From positions 1 to 5,751 of the forward strand of contig JAHFPR010000136.1 in NCBI GenBank assembly GCA_023269645.1: DNA of 5,751 nucleotides, written 5' to 3'. Below the pieces are notes generated by a model. The model was not told the DNA's origin. It was given only the letters and a program-made list of their open reading frames with translations, and ran no database searches. This DNA is from Alphaproteobacteria bacterium (GTDB lineage Bacteria; Pseudomonadota; Alphaproteobacteria; Rickettsiales; UBA8987). The translations under genes were made by a program, and so were the position numbers. Positions 1 through 5,712 of this stretch are shown here, in pieces; the first letter of the stretch is position 1; each line of letters starts with the position of its first letter.

Positions 1-570
1 GCCTGTGCCATCCGTCGAACTTTTTGCTGCGCCAAGCATGATAGCTGGAGACCGGTAAACCTGATAGTGGCTCCAGGCGGGGTCATCCGCCGGCCCCAGA
101 AATCCATAGCCGCCATTGGGGCTGAACGCTGTTGGATACGCGCCATAGACACCCGGCACGGCGATGTGTGTGCCCCAGATGATGGCTGCGGAGAGGACAT
201 AACCGCCAGGAATCATGCCAGCAAGGCTGAGATGCTGCCAGGCCGTGGCTCCTTCAAAGCCGCTCGTGGCGATACGTCCGTCGCCGTCGCCGTTCGCCGT
301 GCCGGGTCCCTCATCCCAGCCCCACGTTCCCCACAGCCCCTCCGCCCCGGTGAAATCCCCCGGCAACTGGGTGTATTTCTGCCTGAAGGTGACCAGCGCG
401 GCCTTGATGGAGCTGACTTCCGTAATGATGGCGCGGAGTTTGGCTTGTTGCATCATGCTCTTCCCGGAAATAACCACGGTGACAATCACCGCGATGATGA
501 CCGTCACAATCGCCATTTCCACCAGCGTGAAGCCATGCTGGCGAGGGTATCGGTGTGAAGGATGCGGCAC
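1..570 (-). CDS. Prepilin-type (type II secretion/type IV pilin-like) protein, 3' end beyond window
   Basis: The minus strand reads open from a GTG at 570 to the left edge, giving 190 codons with no stop, so the C-terminus is missing. The N-terminus is a classic class III prepilin signal: a 13-residue leader with Arg/His and ending in Gly13, then FTLVEM with the conserved Glu at mature position 5, then a hydrophobic helix (about residues 14-36). Prepilin peptidase would cut after Gly13 and the helix would anchor the subunit in the inner membrane before assembly. Further on come LPGDF (69-73) and NGDGDG (93-98). The second resembles the Asp-rich calcium loop of GspG-like pseudopilins; that role is inferred. 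The GTG start is chosen because AAAGGG lies 6 nt upstream (577-582) and a promoter lies just before it. An in-frame GTG at 606 would fall inside the promoter spacer. No secretion or pilus genes are visible nearby, so the system it serves is unknown. Confidence 0.85.
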   Translation of the reverse strand, partial: MPHPSHRYPRQHGFTLVEMAIVTVIIAVIVTVVISGKSMMQQAKLRAIITEVSSIKAALVTFRQKYTQLPGDFTGAEGLWGTWGWDEGPGTANGDGDGRIATSGFEGATAWQHLSLAGMIPGGYVLSAAIIWGTHIAVPGVYGAYPTAFSPNGGYGFLGPADDPAWSHYQVYRSPAIMLGAAKSSTDGTG

Positions 571-596
571 AGTTTTCCCTTTGTTTTTCTGAAGTA

Positions 597-625
597 ATTC
601 TACCACATTTTTCGCGGGGATGCAA
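597..625 (-). promoter_or_regulatory. Candidate sigma70-type promoter of the prepilin gene
   Basis: Read on the minus strand, TTGCAT (620-625) is separated by exactly 17 nt from TAGAAT (597-602). The -10 box matches TATAAT at five of six positions; the -35 box is weaker, matching TTGACA at its first three positions. Transcription would begin near 590, leaving a leader of about 20 nt that carries the AAAGGG ribosome binding site before the GTG at 570. The agreement between promoter, RBS and prepilin leader supports all three. The element is predicted by eye only. Confidence 0.5.
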
Positions 626-635
626 AATGTATCGG

Positions 636-644
636 TGTAGGGTG
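636..644. repeat. Left 9-bp direct repeat (putative target-site duplication)
   Basis: TGTAGGGTG lies immediately outside the left end of the 82-bp palindrome and is repeated exactly at 727-735. Its flush position on both sides is what a transposition target duplication looks like. Confidence 0.75.
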
Positions 645-726
645 GGTATTGTCCCCTAAAGATAGATATGCTGTCATTCCAGCCTTCGCTGGAATGACAG
701 CATATCTATCTTTAGGGGACAATGCC
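645..726. mobile_element. MITE-like 82-bp palindromic element
   Basis: Two 39-nt arms (645-683 and 688-726) are reverse complements around a 4-nt loop CTTC (684-687). The inner 36 pairs are perfect. The only flaw is a T/G pair at 647/724, with 645 and 646 pairing again with 726 and 725. Exact 9-bp copies of TGTAGGGTG abut both ends. This is the structure expected of a non-autonomous transposon moved in trans by an IS transposase. The core, GTCATTCCAGC and its complement, resembles the short ATTCC...GGAAT palindromes dispersed in many bacterial genomes. It has no coding capacity and no T-tract, so it is not a convincing intrinsic terminator, though its transcript would fold into a very stable hairpin. 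The parent IS family cannot be named from the sequence alone. Confidence 0.75.
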
Positions 727-735
727 TGTAGGGTG
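727..735. repeat. Right 9-bp direct repeat (putative target-site duplication)
   Basis: This is an exact copy of 636-644 (TGTAGGGTG), directly abutting the right end of the palindrome. The bases beyond differ (G at 645 on the left, T at 736 on the right), so the duplication is limited to 9 bp. Confidence 0.75.
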
Positions 736-896
736 TTGTATCCTGTTGATAGGGCATCATTCGATCACTCAAGGCTGTCAATGTCCGGTACTTTCCGCGC
801 TTGCGCGGGGGGTTATGCATTTTCGCGCTTGCGCTCAGGCGATTTTTCGTGCAGATTCCCGCTTCTCCTGAAGGGGTGCTTGCGCCCCGCACGTGC
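736..896. other. Non-coding spacer with three GC-rich mini-hairpins
   Basis: No credible gene is seen between the palindromic element and the tRNA. The octamer GCTTGCGC occurs three times (799-806, 827-834, 878-885), each at the centre of a small inverted repeat: CCGCGC-TT-GCGCGG at 795-808, GCGC-TT-GCGC at 825-834, and GGGGTGC-TT-GCGCCCC at 873-888 with one G/T pair. The first two share an 11-bp direct repeat (796-806 and 824-834). They may be 5' leader structure of the tRNA transcript or small dispersed repeats. A tRNA promoter must lie in or near this stretch, but no clear -35/-10 pair could be identified. Confidence 0.5.
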
Positions 897-971
897 GCCG
901 GTGTAGCTCAGTGGTAGAGCACGTCATTGGTAATGACGGGGTCGGGAGTTCTATTCTCCCCACCGGCACCA
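897..971 (+). tRNA. tRNA-Thr (anticodon GGT)
   Basis: A full cloverleaf can be drawn. The acceptor stem is GCCGGTG (897-903) with CACCGGC (961-967). The D stem is GCTC/GAGC (906-909/917-920). The anticodon stem is CGTCA/TGACG (922-926/934-938) around the loop TTGGTAA, giving anticodon GGT (929-931), which reads ACC and ACT threonine codons. A 5-nt variable loop follows, then the T stem GGGAG/CTCCC (944-948/956-960) with loop TTCTATT. The discriminator is A968 and the CCA tail (969-971) is genome-encoded. All stems are Watson-Crick paired, so the gene looks functional. It has no obvious intrinsic terminator downstream and lies 94 bp upstream of the ATPase start. Confidence 0.96.
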
Positions 972-1065
972 TTCTTTATATATTGATTATCAGACGGTTA
1001 TCTTTGCACACCTCGTTATGCCATCGCGGCTGTTTTCAGCGGCTGTCCTGCACAGAGAACAATCC

Positions 1066-3672
1066 ATGCGCCCGGAGCAGTCTGAATATCCTGTTCTCAC
1101 CCCCGGCCTGACACAGGCCGCAGCCATCTCAAAACTGGAGCGGCATGGCCTCAATATGCTGCCCCGTGGCCGCACCCCTTCCTTTGCCGCCGTATTCTTC
1201 CGCCAGTTTCTAAGCCCGTTGATTTATATCCTGCTGCTGGCAGCACTGGCATCGGTATTGGTGAGCGATGTCACGGATGCCCTGTTTATTGGCGTGGTGC
1301 TGCTGATTAACGGGATGGTGGGCGCGGTGCAGGAATATTCCGCCGGAAGGGCGGCAGGCGCACTCAGGGCACTGGAACAACCGCGTGCAATCGTCATCCG
1401 CGATGGCATACGGCAGGAAATCGCGGCAAAACATCTGGTTCCGGAGGATGTGGTACTGCTGGAAGCGGGCAGCCGTGTGCCCGCCGATATGCAGCTCACC
1501 GGGAGGGTAGATTTACAGTGCGATGAATCGTTGCTCACGGGGGAATCGCTGCCCGTGAAGAAAATACCGGGCACAATAGCGTTTGCCGGTTCCGTGGTCA
1601 CGCGCGGGCGCGGGCAAGGGATAGTCACCGCCACGGGTCTGCACACGGAAATCGGAAAAATCGCCGGGCAGCTCGCCAGGCGTTCCCTGTCCGAGCCGCC
1701 GCTGATGATCCGTATGCGCCGTTTCACGCGCAATATCGCCGTTGCGATTGGCGTTTCCATCGCGGCCTTGATCGCCATAGGGATGCTACGCGGGATGCCC
1801 TTCCGGGAGCTTTTCATGATGTCTGTCGGGCTGGCGGTCAGTGCTATTCCTGAAGGATTGCCCATTGCGATTTCTGTGGCACTGGCGGTGGGTATGCGCC
1901 GCATGGCGAAAGCGAATGTGCTTGTCCGCCACCTGCCTGCGGTGGAGTCGCTTGGCTCCTGCACCATGATCGCCACCGATAAAACCGGCACACTCACCCT
2001 GAACACGCTGACCGTCACCGATTTGCGCCTGCCCGATGGCGCGTGGCTGCAGTGCGAAACGGGTGCGGATATTGCCGCCTGCCGCATTCATGCCGATGGC
2101 GAGGAGGCATCCGTCCGCGTCGCGCGGCTTCTGCACGCCGCCGCCCTGCCGAACGAAGGCAAACTCCGGCAGCAGGAGAGTGGCTGGGAGGTGTTGGGCG
2201 ATACGGTGGACGTGGCGTTGCTGGCCGCTGCGCATAAAGGCGGCCTTACGCAGCAATCCCTGCTGGAGCATTATCCGATGGTCATGCGTATCCCCTATGA
2301 GCCGGATTTGAAATATGCCGCCTCGTTTCACCGGCGGGAAAACAAGGTGCATATTTTTGTCAAGGGCGCGCCGGAATCCATCATCGCCATGTGCGACCGG
2401 ATGGAAATAGGGGGACACCCAAAGCCTGTCAACCGTGAGCACCTTCTGGCGCAGAAGGAGGAACTGGCGGCGCGGGGCTTGCGGGTGCTGGCGTTTGCAG
2501 AGGGTGTGATAACAGAAGATCGCAACGGAGCATATGGCCACCATCATCTGGTCAACCTCACCTTTCTCGGCATGGCGGGGATGCATGACCCGATCCGCCC
2601 GGAAGTACCCGCCGCCATTGCCGCCTGCCGTGCCGCAGGCATTGAGGTGGTGATGATAACCGGAGACGATCCGAAAACCGCCAGTGTCGTCGCCCGCCAT
2701 GCGGGGCTGGAAGTGCTGGATGCGCAGGTGGTCACGGGGGCGGATGTCCGGCGGGCGGAGACGCAGGGTGCGGCGGCACTGGACGCACTCACCCGCAACG
2801 CCCGCATCTATGCCCGCGTGGAGCCGGTGCAGAAACTCTCCATTGTGCTCTCGCTGGCGCGCAACGGGCATTTCGTGGCGATGACCGGAGATGGCGTGAA
2901 CGACGCGCCCGCCCTGAAACACGCCCATGTCGGCGTGGCGATGGGCAAGGGTGGCGCGGATGTGGCCAGGGAAAGCGCGGATATTATCCTCACCGACGAC
3001 AATTTTGCCTCCATCGTCGCCGGCGTCCGCGAAGGCCGTGTGGCGTACAGCAATATCCGTAAAGTGATCTTCATGCTGGTTTCCACCGGCGTGGCGGAGG
3101 TGGTGCTGTTTCTGTTTGCCATGCTGCTGGGAACCCCCATGCCGCTGCTGGCGGTGCAGTTGCTCTGGCTCAACCTTGTCACCAATGGCATTCAGGATGT
3201 GGCACTCGTGTGTGAAAAAGCCGAGGGCGACGAATTGCACCACCCCCCGCGCAGGCCGGGCGAGCCGATCTTCAACCGCATGATGCTCCGGCGGATTCTT
3301 TATGCCGTGCTGGTGATGGGCGGCGGCGGGTTTGCCGCCTTCTACTGGATGCTGGAACATGGCTACGGGGAGACGCAGGCGCGCAATATGCTGCTCCTGC
3401 TTTTTGTGCTGTTCGAAAACTTCCAGGTGCTGAACAGCCGTTCCGAGCGTCAATCGGTATTCCGGCAGTCGCTCTTTGCCAATCCCTTCCTGATTGTCAG
3501 CATCCTGGTTGCGCAGGCTGTCCATATCGGTGCAATGTACCTTCCGGGCATGAATACCCTGCTGGGCATTGCGCCGGTCACGCTTGTGCAGTGGGGTATG
3601 TTGCTGCTGGCCGCCTCGTCGCTTATGCTGATGATGGAATTCAGCAAATGGAGAAGCCATGAAAAACGATGA
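1066..3672 (+). CDS. P2-type cation-transporting P-type ATPase
   Basis: This is an 868-residue inner-membrane pump that uses ATP to move a cation. The visible order is canonical: N-terminal cation-ATPase domain (about 10-40), M1-M2 (about 49-89), actuator TGES (158-161), M3, M4 with PEGLP (262-266), phosphorylation motif DKTGTLT with Asp305, nucleotide-binding KGAPE (433-437), MITGD, the hinge TGDGVNDAP (607-615), then M5-M10. There is no heavy-metal-binding domain and no CPx motif in M4, so it is not a P1B copper/zinc pump. Relative to SERCA, the glutamates of M4 (Glu263) and M5 (Glu678) and the M6 Asn703 are kept, but M6 reads NLVTNG, so the usual Asp is Asn707. Calcium-like transport is therefore possible but the ion is uncertain. 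The ATG at 1066 is preferred because AGAGAA lies 6 nt upstream. An in-frame ATG at 1018 would add 16 residues but has no RBS. Its end overlaps the ExoD-family gene, implying co-transcription. Confidence 0.93.
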   Translation: MRPEQSEYPVLTPGLTQAAAISKLERHGLNMLPRGRTPSFAAVFFRQFLSPLIYILLLAALASVLVSDVTDALFIGVVLLINGMVGAVQEYSAGRAAGALRALEQPRAIVIRDGIRQEIAAKHLVPEDVVLLEAGSRVPADMQLTGRVDLQCDESLLTGESLPVKKIPGTIAFAGSVVTRGRGQGIVTATGLHTEIGKIAGQLARRSLSEPPLMIRMRRFTRNIAVAIGVSIAALIAIGMLRGMPFRELFMMSVGLAVSAIPEGLPIAISVALAVGMRRMAKANVLVRHLPAVESLGSCTMIATDKTGTLTLNTLTVTDLRLPDGAWLQCETGADIAACRIHADGEEASVRVARLLHAAALPNEGKLRQQESGWEVLGDTVDVALLAAAHKGGLTQQSLLEHYPMVMRIPYEPDLKYAASFHRRENKVHIFVKGAPESIIAMCDRMEIGGHPKPVNREHLLAQKEELAARGLRVLAFAEGVITEDRNGAYGHHHLVNLTFLGMAGMHDPIRPEVPAAIAACRAAGIEVVMITGDDPKTASVVARHAGLEVLDAQVVTGADVRRAETQGAAALDALTRNARIYARVEPVQKLSIVLSLARNGHFVAMTGDGVNDAPALKHAHVGVAMGKGGADVARESADIILTDDNFASIVAGVREGRVAYSNIRKVIFMLVSTGVAEVVLFLFAMLLGTPMPLLAVQLLWLNLVTNGIQDVALVCEKAEGDELHHPPRRPGEPIFNRMMLRRILYAVLVMGGGGFAAFYWMLEHGYGETQARNMLLLLFVLFENFQVLNSRSERQSVFRQSLFANPFLIVSILVAQAVHIGAMYLPGMNTLLGIAPVTLVQWGMLLLAASSLMLMMEFSKWRSHEKR

Positions 3673-4294
3673 TACGCCGCAGCAGGATCCACTCAACGGA
3701 AGGAGGATTTCGGATATTCTGGCGACGCTCGCCGATAGTTTTACCACGCCCACGGTCACCATCGGCGAACTCCGGGACGCATTATCCGGACGCATTTATG
3801 GCATTTTCCTTCTGGTGCTGGCACTTCCCAACATCATCCCCATTCCGGCTCCCGGCCTGTCCGCCGTGCTGGGAACGCCGCTGATCCTGCTCACCTTCCA
3901 ACTGATGCTGGGCTGGAAAACGCCGTGGTTTCCAAAGTTTATCGTCAGGCAACGCATCAAAACCGAATATATCCGGCGTTTATGTGAGTATGTTCTGCCC
4001 TGGCTCAGGAAACTGGAGCGCATCATCCTGCCGCGCTGGATGTGGCTGGTGAAATATCCGGCGGATCGGCTGATTGCATTGCTCTGCGTGGTGCTTTCTC
4101 TGGCGATTATGATGCCGATACCCTTTGGCAACGCGCTTCCCGCACTGGCCATCTGCTGCTTTGCCATTGCGATTCTGCAGCGCGACGGGCTGTGTGTGAT
4201 TCTGGGCATCGTGGTGGGCTTGCTTGCCACGTCGGTCATCGTCGCATCGCTGAGTGCCCTCCTGATGGCACTGCAGAAGGGGTTGGGGCTGTAA
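3659..4294 (+). CDS. ExoD-family membrane protein
   Basis: This 211-residue multi-pass membrane protein matches the ExoD family (exopolysaccharide synthesis, ExoD). The recognisable family pattern is ALPNIIPIPAPGLSAVLGTPL (residues 55-74), then QLMLGWKTPWFP (81-92), a basic amphipathic stretch with WLRKLER (115-121) and LPR (124-126), then MMPIPFGNALPA (151-162) and LQRDG (173-177). Hydrophobic segments lie near 45-60, 66-84, 137-153, 158-173 and 178-205. ExoD was named for an effect on exopolysaccharide and alkaline tolerance in rhizobia; its biochemical activity is not established, so a specific role here would be guesswork. The ATG follows a GGAGA ribosome binding site about 5 nt upstream and overlaps the end of the ATPase gene by 14 nt, which suggests translational coupling and a shared function in ion or envelope homeostasis. 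Confidence 0.88.
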   Translation: MKNDDTPQQDPLNGRRISDILATLADSFTTPTVTIGELRDALSGRIYGIFLLVLALPNIIPIPAPGLSAVLGTPLILLTFQLMLGWKTPWFPKFIVRQRIKTEYIRRLCEYVLPWLRKLERIILPRWMWLVKYPADRLIALLCVVLSLAIMMPIPFGNALPALAICCFAIAILQRDGLCVILGIVVGLLATSVIVASLSALLMALQKGLGL

Positions 4295-4387
4295 AGATTT
4301 CCGAAGGTTTTTCCGTCTTGCGTCGTACCATAAAATGAACCAACCTCCTCCCTGGGCGGAGAACCGCCGGAACGGAGCAGCAATACG
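4295..4387 (+). promoter_or_regulatory. Leader region of the sigma-factor cassette
   Basis: This 93-bp gap is the only real break in the plus-strand gene cluster, so it is the likely site of a cassette promoter. TAAAAT at 4331-4336 is a good -10 candidate, but the -35 region at proper spacing (about 4308-4313) is poor, and no clear GGAAC-type ECF promoter is seen. A short hairpin GGCGG-AGAA-CCGCC (4355-4368) lies just before the putative RBS GGAG (4374-4377). The pyrimidine run at 4344-4352 could also pair with that GGAG. No intrinsic terminator separates it from the ExoD-family gene, so read-through is possible. Confidence 0.35.
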
Positions 4388-4391
4388 GTGA
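4335..4391 (+). CDS. Possible 18-residue leader ORF before the sigma factor
   Basis: An ATG at 4335 opens an 18-codon frame reading MNQPPPWAENRRNGAAIR. Its TGA (4389-4391) overlaps the GTG start of the sigma gene in a GTGA arrangement, the same kind of overlap used between the other genes of this cluster. It carries a PPP motif, which is known to slow ribosomes in the absence of EF-P. Against it: there is no Shine-Dalgarno sequence upstream, it overlaps the candidate -10 box, and open frames of this length occur often by chance. It is listed as a possibility, not an established gene. Confidence 0.2.
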   Translation: MNQPPPWAENRRNGAAIR

Positions 4392-4933
4392 CAGGCTGGG
4401 AACAGAAAACAGATGCGGAACTGCTTTCCCGGATTCAGGAGGGCAGCCATCTGGCGTTTGCGGCACTGGTGCGGCGGCATAGCGGGCAGTTTTATCGGCT
4501 CGCCTACCGTTTCACCCGGCAGCAGACAGAGGCGGAGGATATAGTGCAGGACGCGTTTATCAAATTATGGGCGCACCCAGGCCTGTGGCGGCCGGGCGCG
4601 AACGTAAAATTCACTACCTGGTTTTACCGGATAATCGTCAACCGCTGCCTGGACAGCGCGAAAAAGAAAAAGCCCATCGCGCTGCCGGACGAAATGCAGA
4701 TAGCGGATGCGCGCCCTTCCCAGGAGCAGGAGGCCATCTTCTCTGAAACGCAGCGCAAGCTGGAGAAGGAAATCGCCGCGCTGCCCGCCCGCCAGCGCAC
4801 CGCGCTCAACCTCTGTTTCCATGAGGAGCTGAGCAACCAGGAAGCGGCGGATATTATGGGTGTGAAACTCAAAGCCCTGCAATCCCTGCTCATGCGGGCG
4901 AAAACGACACTGAAAGAAACGATGAGGCCGTAA
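4388..4933 (+). CDS. ECF-type sigma-70 family RNA polymerase sigma factor
   Basis: This 181-residue protein has the two-domain layout of extracytoplasmic-function sigma factors. Region 2 spans about residues 9-92, with AFAALVRRH, the core-binding AEDIVQDAFIKLW (49-61) and the -10 recognition stretch FTTWFYRIIVNRCLD (75-89). A linker of about 30 residues follows. Region 4 spans about 122-176, with LPARQRTALNLCF and the helix-turn-helix SNQEAADIMGVKLKALQSLLMRAK. Region 3 is absent and there is no extra C-terminal domain. It would direct RNA polymerase to a small stress regulon. Translation starts at GTG 4388, with GGAG 10 nt upstream; no in-frame ATG lies in the preceding spacer. Its TAA shares one base with the ATG of the next gene (TAATG), so the two are translationally coupled, as expected for a sigma factor and its inhibitor. 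Its genomic partners suggest a CnrH-like role in metal or envelope sensing, which is inferred. Confidence 0.93.
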   Translation: MTGWEQKTDAELLSRIQEGSHLAFAALVRRHSGQFYRLAYRFTRQQTEAEDIVQDAFIKLWAHPGLWRPGANVKFTTWFYRIIVNRCLDSAKKKKPIALPDEMQIADARPSQEQEAIFSETQRKLEKEIAALPARQRTALNLCFHEELSNQEAADIMGVKLKALQSLLMRAKTTLKETMRP

Positions 4934-5271
4934 TGAAAAAAGAACCTGTGACGCTTGAAAACCATCTGCTCCGGGAGGATCAGGAACTCCGCGCATTGCT
5001 TTCCGCGCGGAAGTGCTCTGAACCGGGTACGGATTTCGTGGAGCGGATAATGTTCGCCGCGCGCACGTTGCCGCAGGCTTCCCGGCAATCCGTGCTGTCG
5101 TGGGTGTTCCGCCTGTGCGAGGAATTTCACCTCCGCCGCCCGGCCTATACGGTTGCTGCGCTGTTTATTGTGGGCTTCATCATGGGGTTCGGCGGGGATA
5201 TGCTAGAGAATTTATCGTCCGACAGCATCGGTGTTCAGGATGGTTTTTATGACGATGGAGGCGCGCTATGA
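4933..5271 (+). CDS. Small single-pass membrane protein, putative anti-sigma factor
   Basis: This 112-residue protein is not recognised as a named family by sequence alone. It has a charged N-terminal domain of about 70 residues with PGTDFVERIM (31-40), similar to the Pro-x-Phe-x-x-Arg-hydrophobic segment seen in short anti-sigma proteins. One transmembrane helix follows (about 71-88), then a 24-residue acidic tail that would lie in the periplasm. It lacks the HxxxCxxC zinc motif of ZAS-type anti-sigma factors. Position is the main argument: its ATG overlaps the sigma-factor stop, with GAGG 5 nt before, and its own TGA overlaps the start of the periplasmic sensor (ATGA). This places it where CnrY/NccY-type membrane anti-sigma proteins sit between sigma factor and sensor, although in Cupriavidus the gene order is YXH. 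It would hold the sigma factor at the membrane until the sensor signals. Confidence 0.65.
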   Translation: MKKEPVTLENHLLREDQELRALLSARKCSEPGTDFVERIMFAARTLPQASRQSVLSWVFRLCEEFHLRRPAYTVAALFIVGFIMGFGGDMLENLSSDSIGVQDGFYDDGGAL

Positions 5272-5690
5272 GCAGGAAAATCACACTGCTGCTGATCCTT
5301 TCCCTCACGCTGAACGTGTTGTTCGCGGGGGTGATGCTGGGGCATTTTTCGCATCATCTTGCGCGGATTTCAAGCCGTTCCGCCCTCCCCCCGGAGAAAC
5401 TGGCCATGTTCGACGCAGCGACGCGGCCGGATTGTGCGGGGCGAAAGGGACTGCGTGATGCGCGATCCGAGATGCTGCGCCTCCTCGCCGCCGAACCTTT
5501 CGACGCAGCAGCATACATTGCTTCCGTGGAAAAATTCTTCTCCCTTATGTCGGAGCATATGAAAAACAGAACGGAGAATATCAAGGGACTCGCCAAACAG
5601 TTTACACCGCAGGAAAGGGTTGCAGTGGCAAAAATGCTCCGCCATCCCGGAGGTTTTTCCTGCAAAGAACATGGAGAAGCGGAAAAATAA
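5268..5690 (+). CDS. Periplasmic heavy-metal sensor/resistance protein (CnrX/Spy-like)
   Basis: This 140-residue protein has an N-terminal hydrophobic helix (about 5-25) that works as a signal anchor, then a largely helical periplasmic part. The arrangement RxxLRDARSEMLRLLAAEPFDAAAYIASVE (roughly 59-88) followed by FTPQERVAVAKMLRHP (112-127) is typical of the metal-resistance (CnrX, NccX, ZraP, CpxP/Spy-like) superfamily. Possible metal ligands are His26, His29 and His30 just after the membrane helix and His97 with Met94/Met98; His26 and His30 have the same HxxxH spacing as the nickel/cobalt ligands of CnrX. That equivalence is inference. The start is supported by GGAGG (5257-5261) 6 nt upstream and overlaps the preceding stop (ATGA). 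In the model it would sense a periplasmic metal or folding stress and relay it to the membrane anti-sigma protein. No intrinsic terminator is seen after it. Confidence 0.8.
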   Translation: MSRKITLLLILSLTLNVLFAGVMLGHFSHHLARISSRSALPPEKLAMFDAATRPDCAGRKGLRDARSEMLRLLAAEPFDAAAYIASVEKFFSLMSEHMKNRTENIKGLAKQFTPQERVAVAKMLRHPGGFSCKEHGEAEK

Positions 5691-5712
5691 ATAAGCGGAG
5701 GTTTTCTTCTCG

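Noticed and set aside
604..606. Alternative GTG start for the prepilin at 606
   Set aside because: It is in frame but sits in the spacer of the predicted promoter and has no ribosome binding site; it would also lengthen the leader from 13 to 25 residues.
67..625. Open frames on the plus strand (67-558, 215-592) and minus strand (311-625) over the prepilin gene
   Set aside because: Their products are low-complexity and unrelated to any family, while the minus-strand frame from 570 encodes a textbook prepilin N-terminus.
645..726. Palindrome as an intrinsic terminator
   Set aside because: There is no T-tract on either side, the stem is far longer than usual terminators, it is not at the 3' end of any visible gene, and it is flanked by direct repeats.
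753..781. TTGACA on the minus strand (776-781) as a promoter
   Set aside because: The -35 box is perfect, but no acceptable -10 box lies 15-19 nt downstream, and a better promoter exists closer to the prepilin start.
649..906. Small open frames across the palindrome and spacer on both strands
   Set aside because: They run through the inverted repeat and into or close to the tRNA gene, with no RBS or recognisable protein.
1018..1065. N-terminal extension of the ATPase from ATG 1018
   Set aside because: No Shine-Dalgarno sequence precedes it and the added 16 residues match nothing in the family, although it cannot be excluded.
1786..3795. Long 669-residue open frame on the minus strand
   Set aside because: It lies antisense to the ATPase, whose plus-strand frame has every catalytic motif. 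The minus product is His/Gln/Arg-rich with no recognisable domain, a common by-product of GC-rich codon use.
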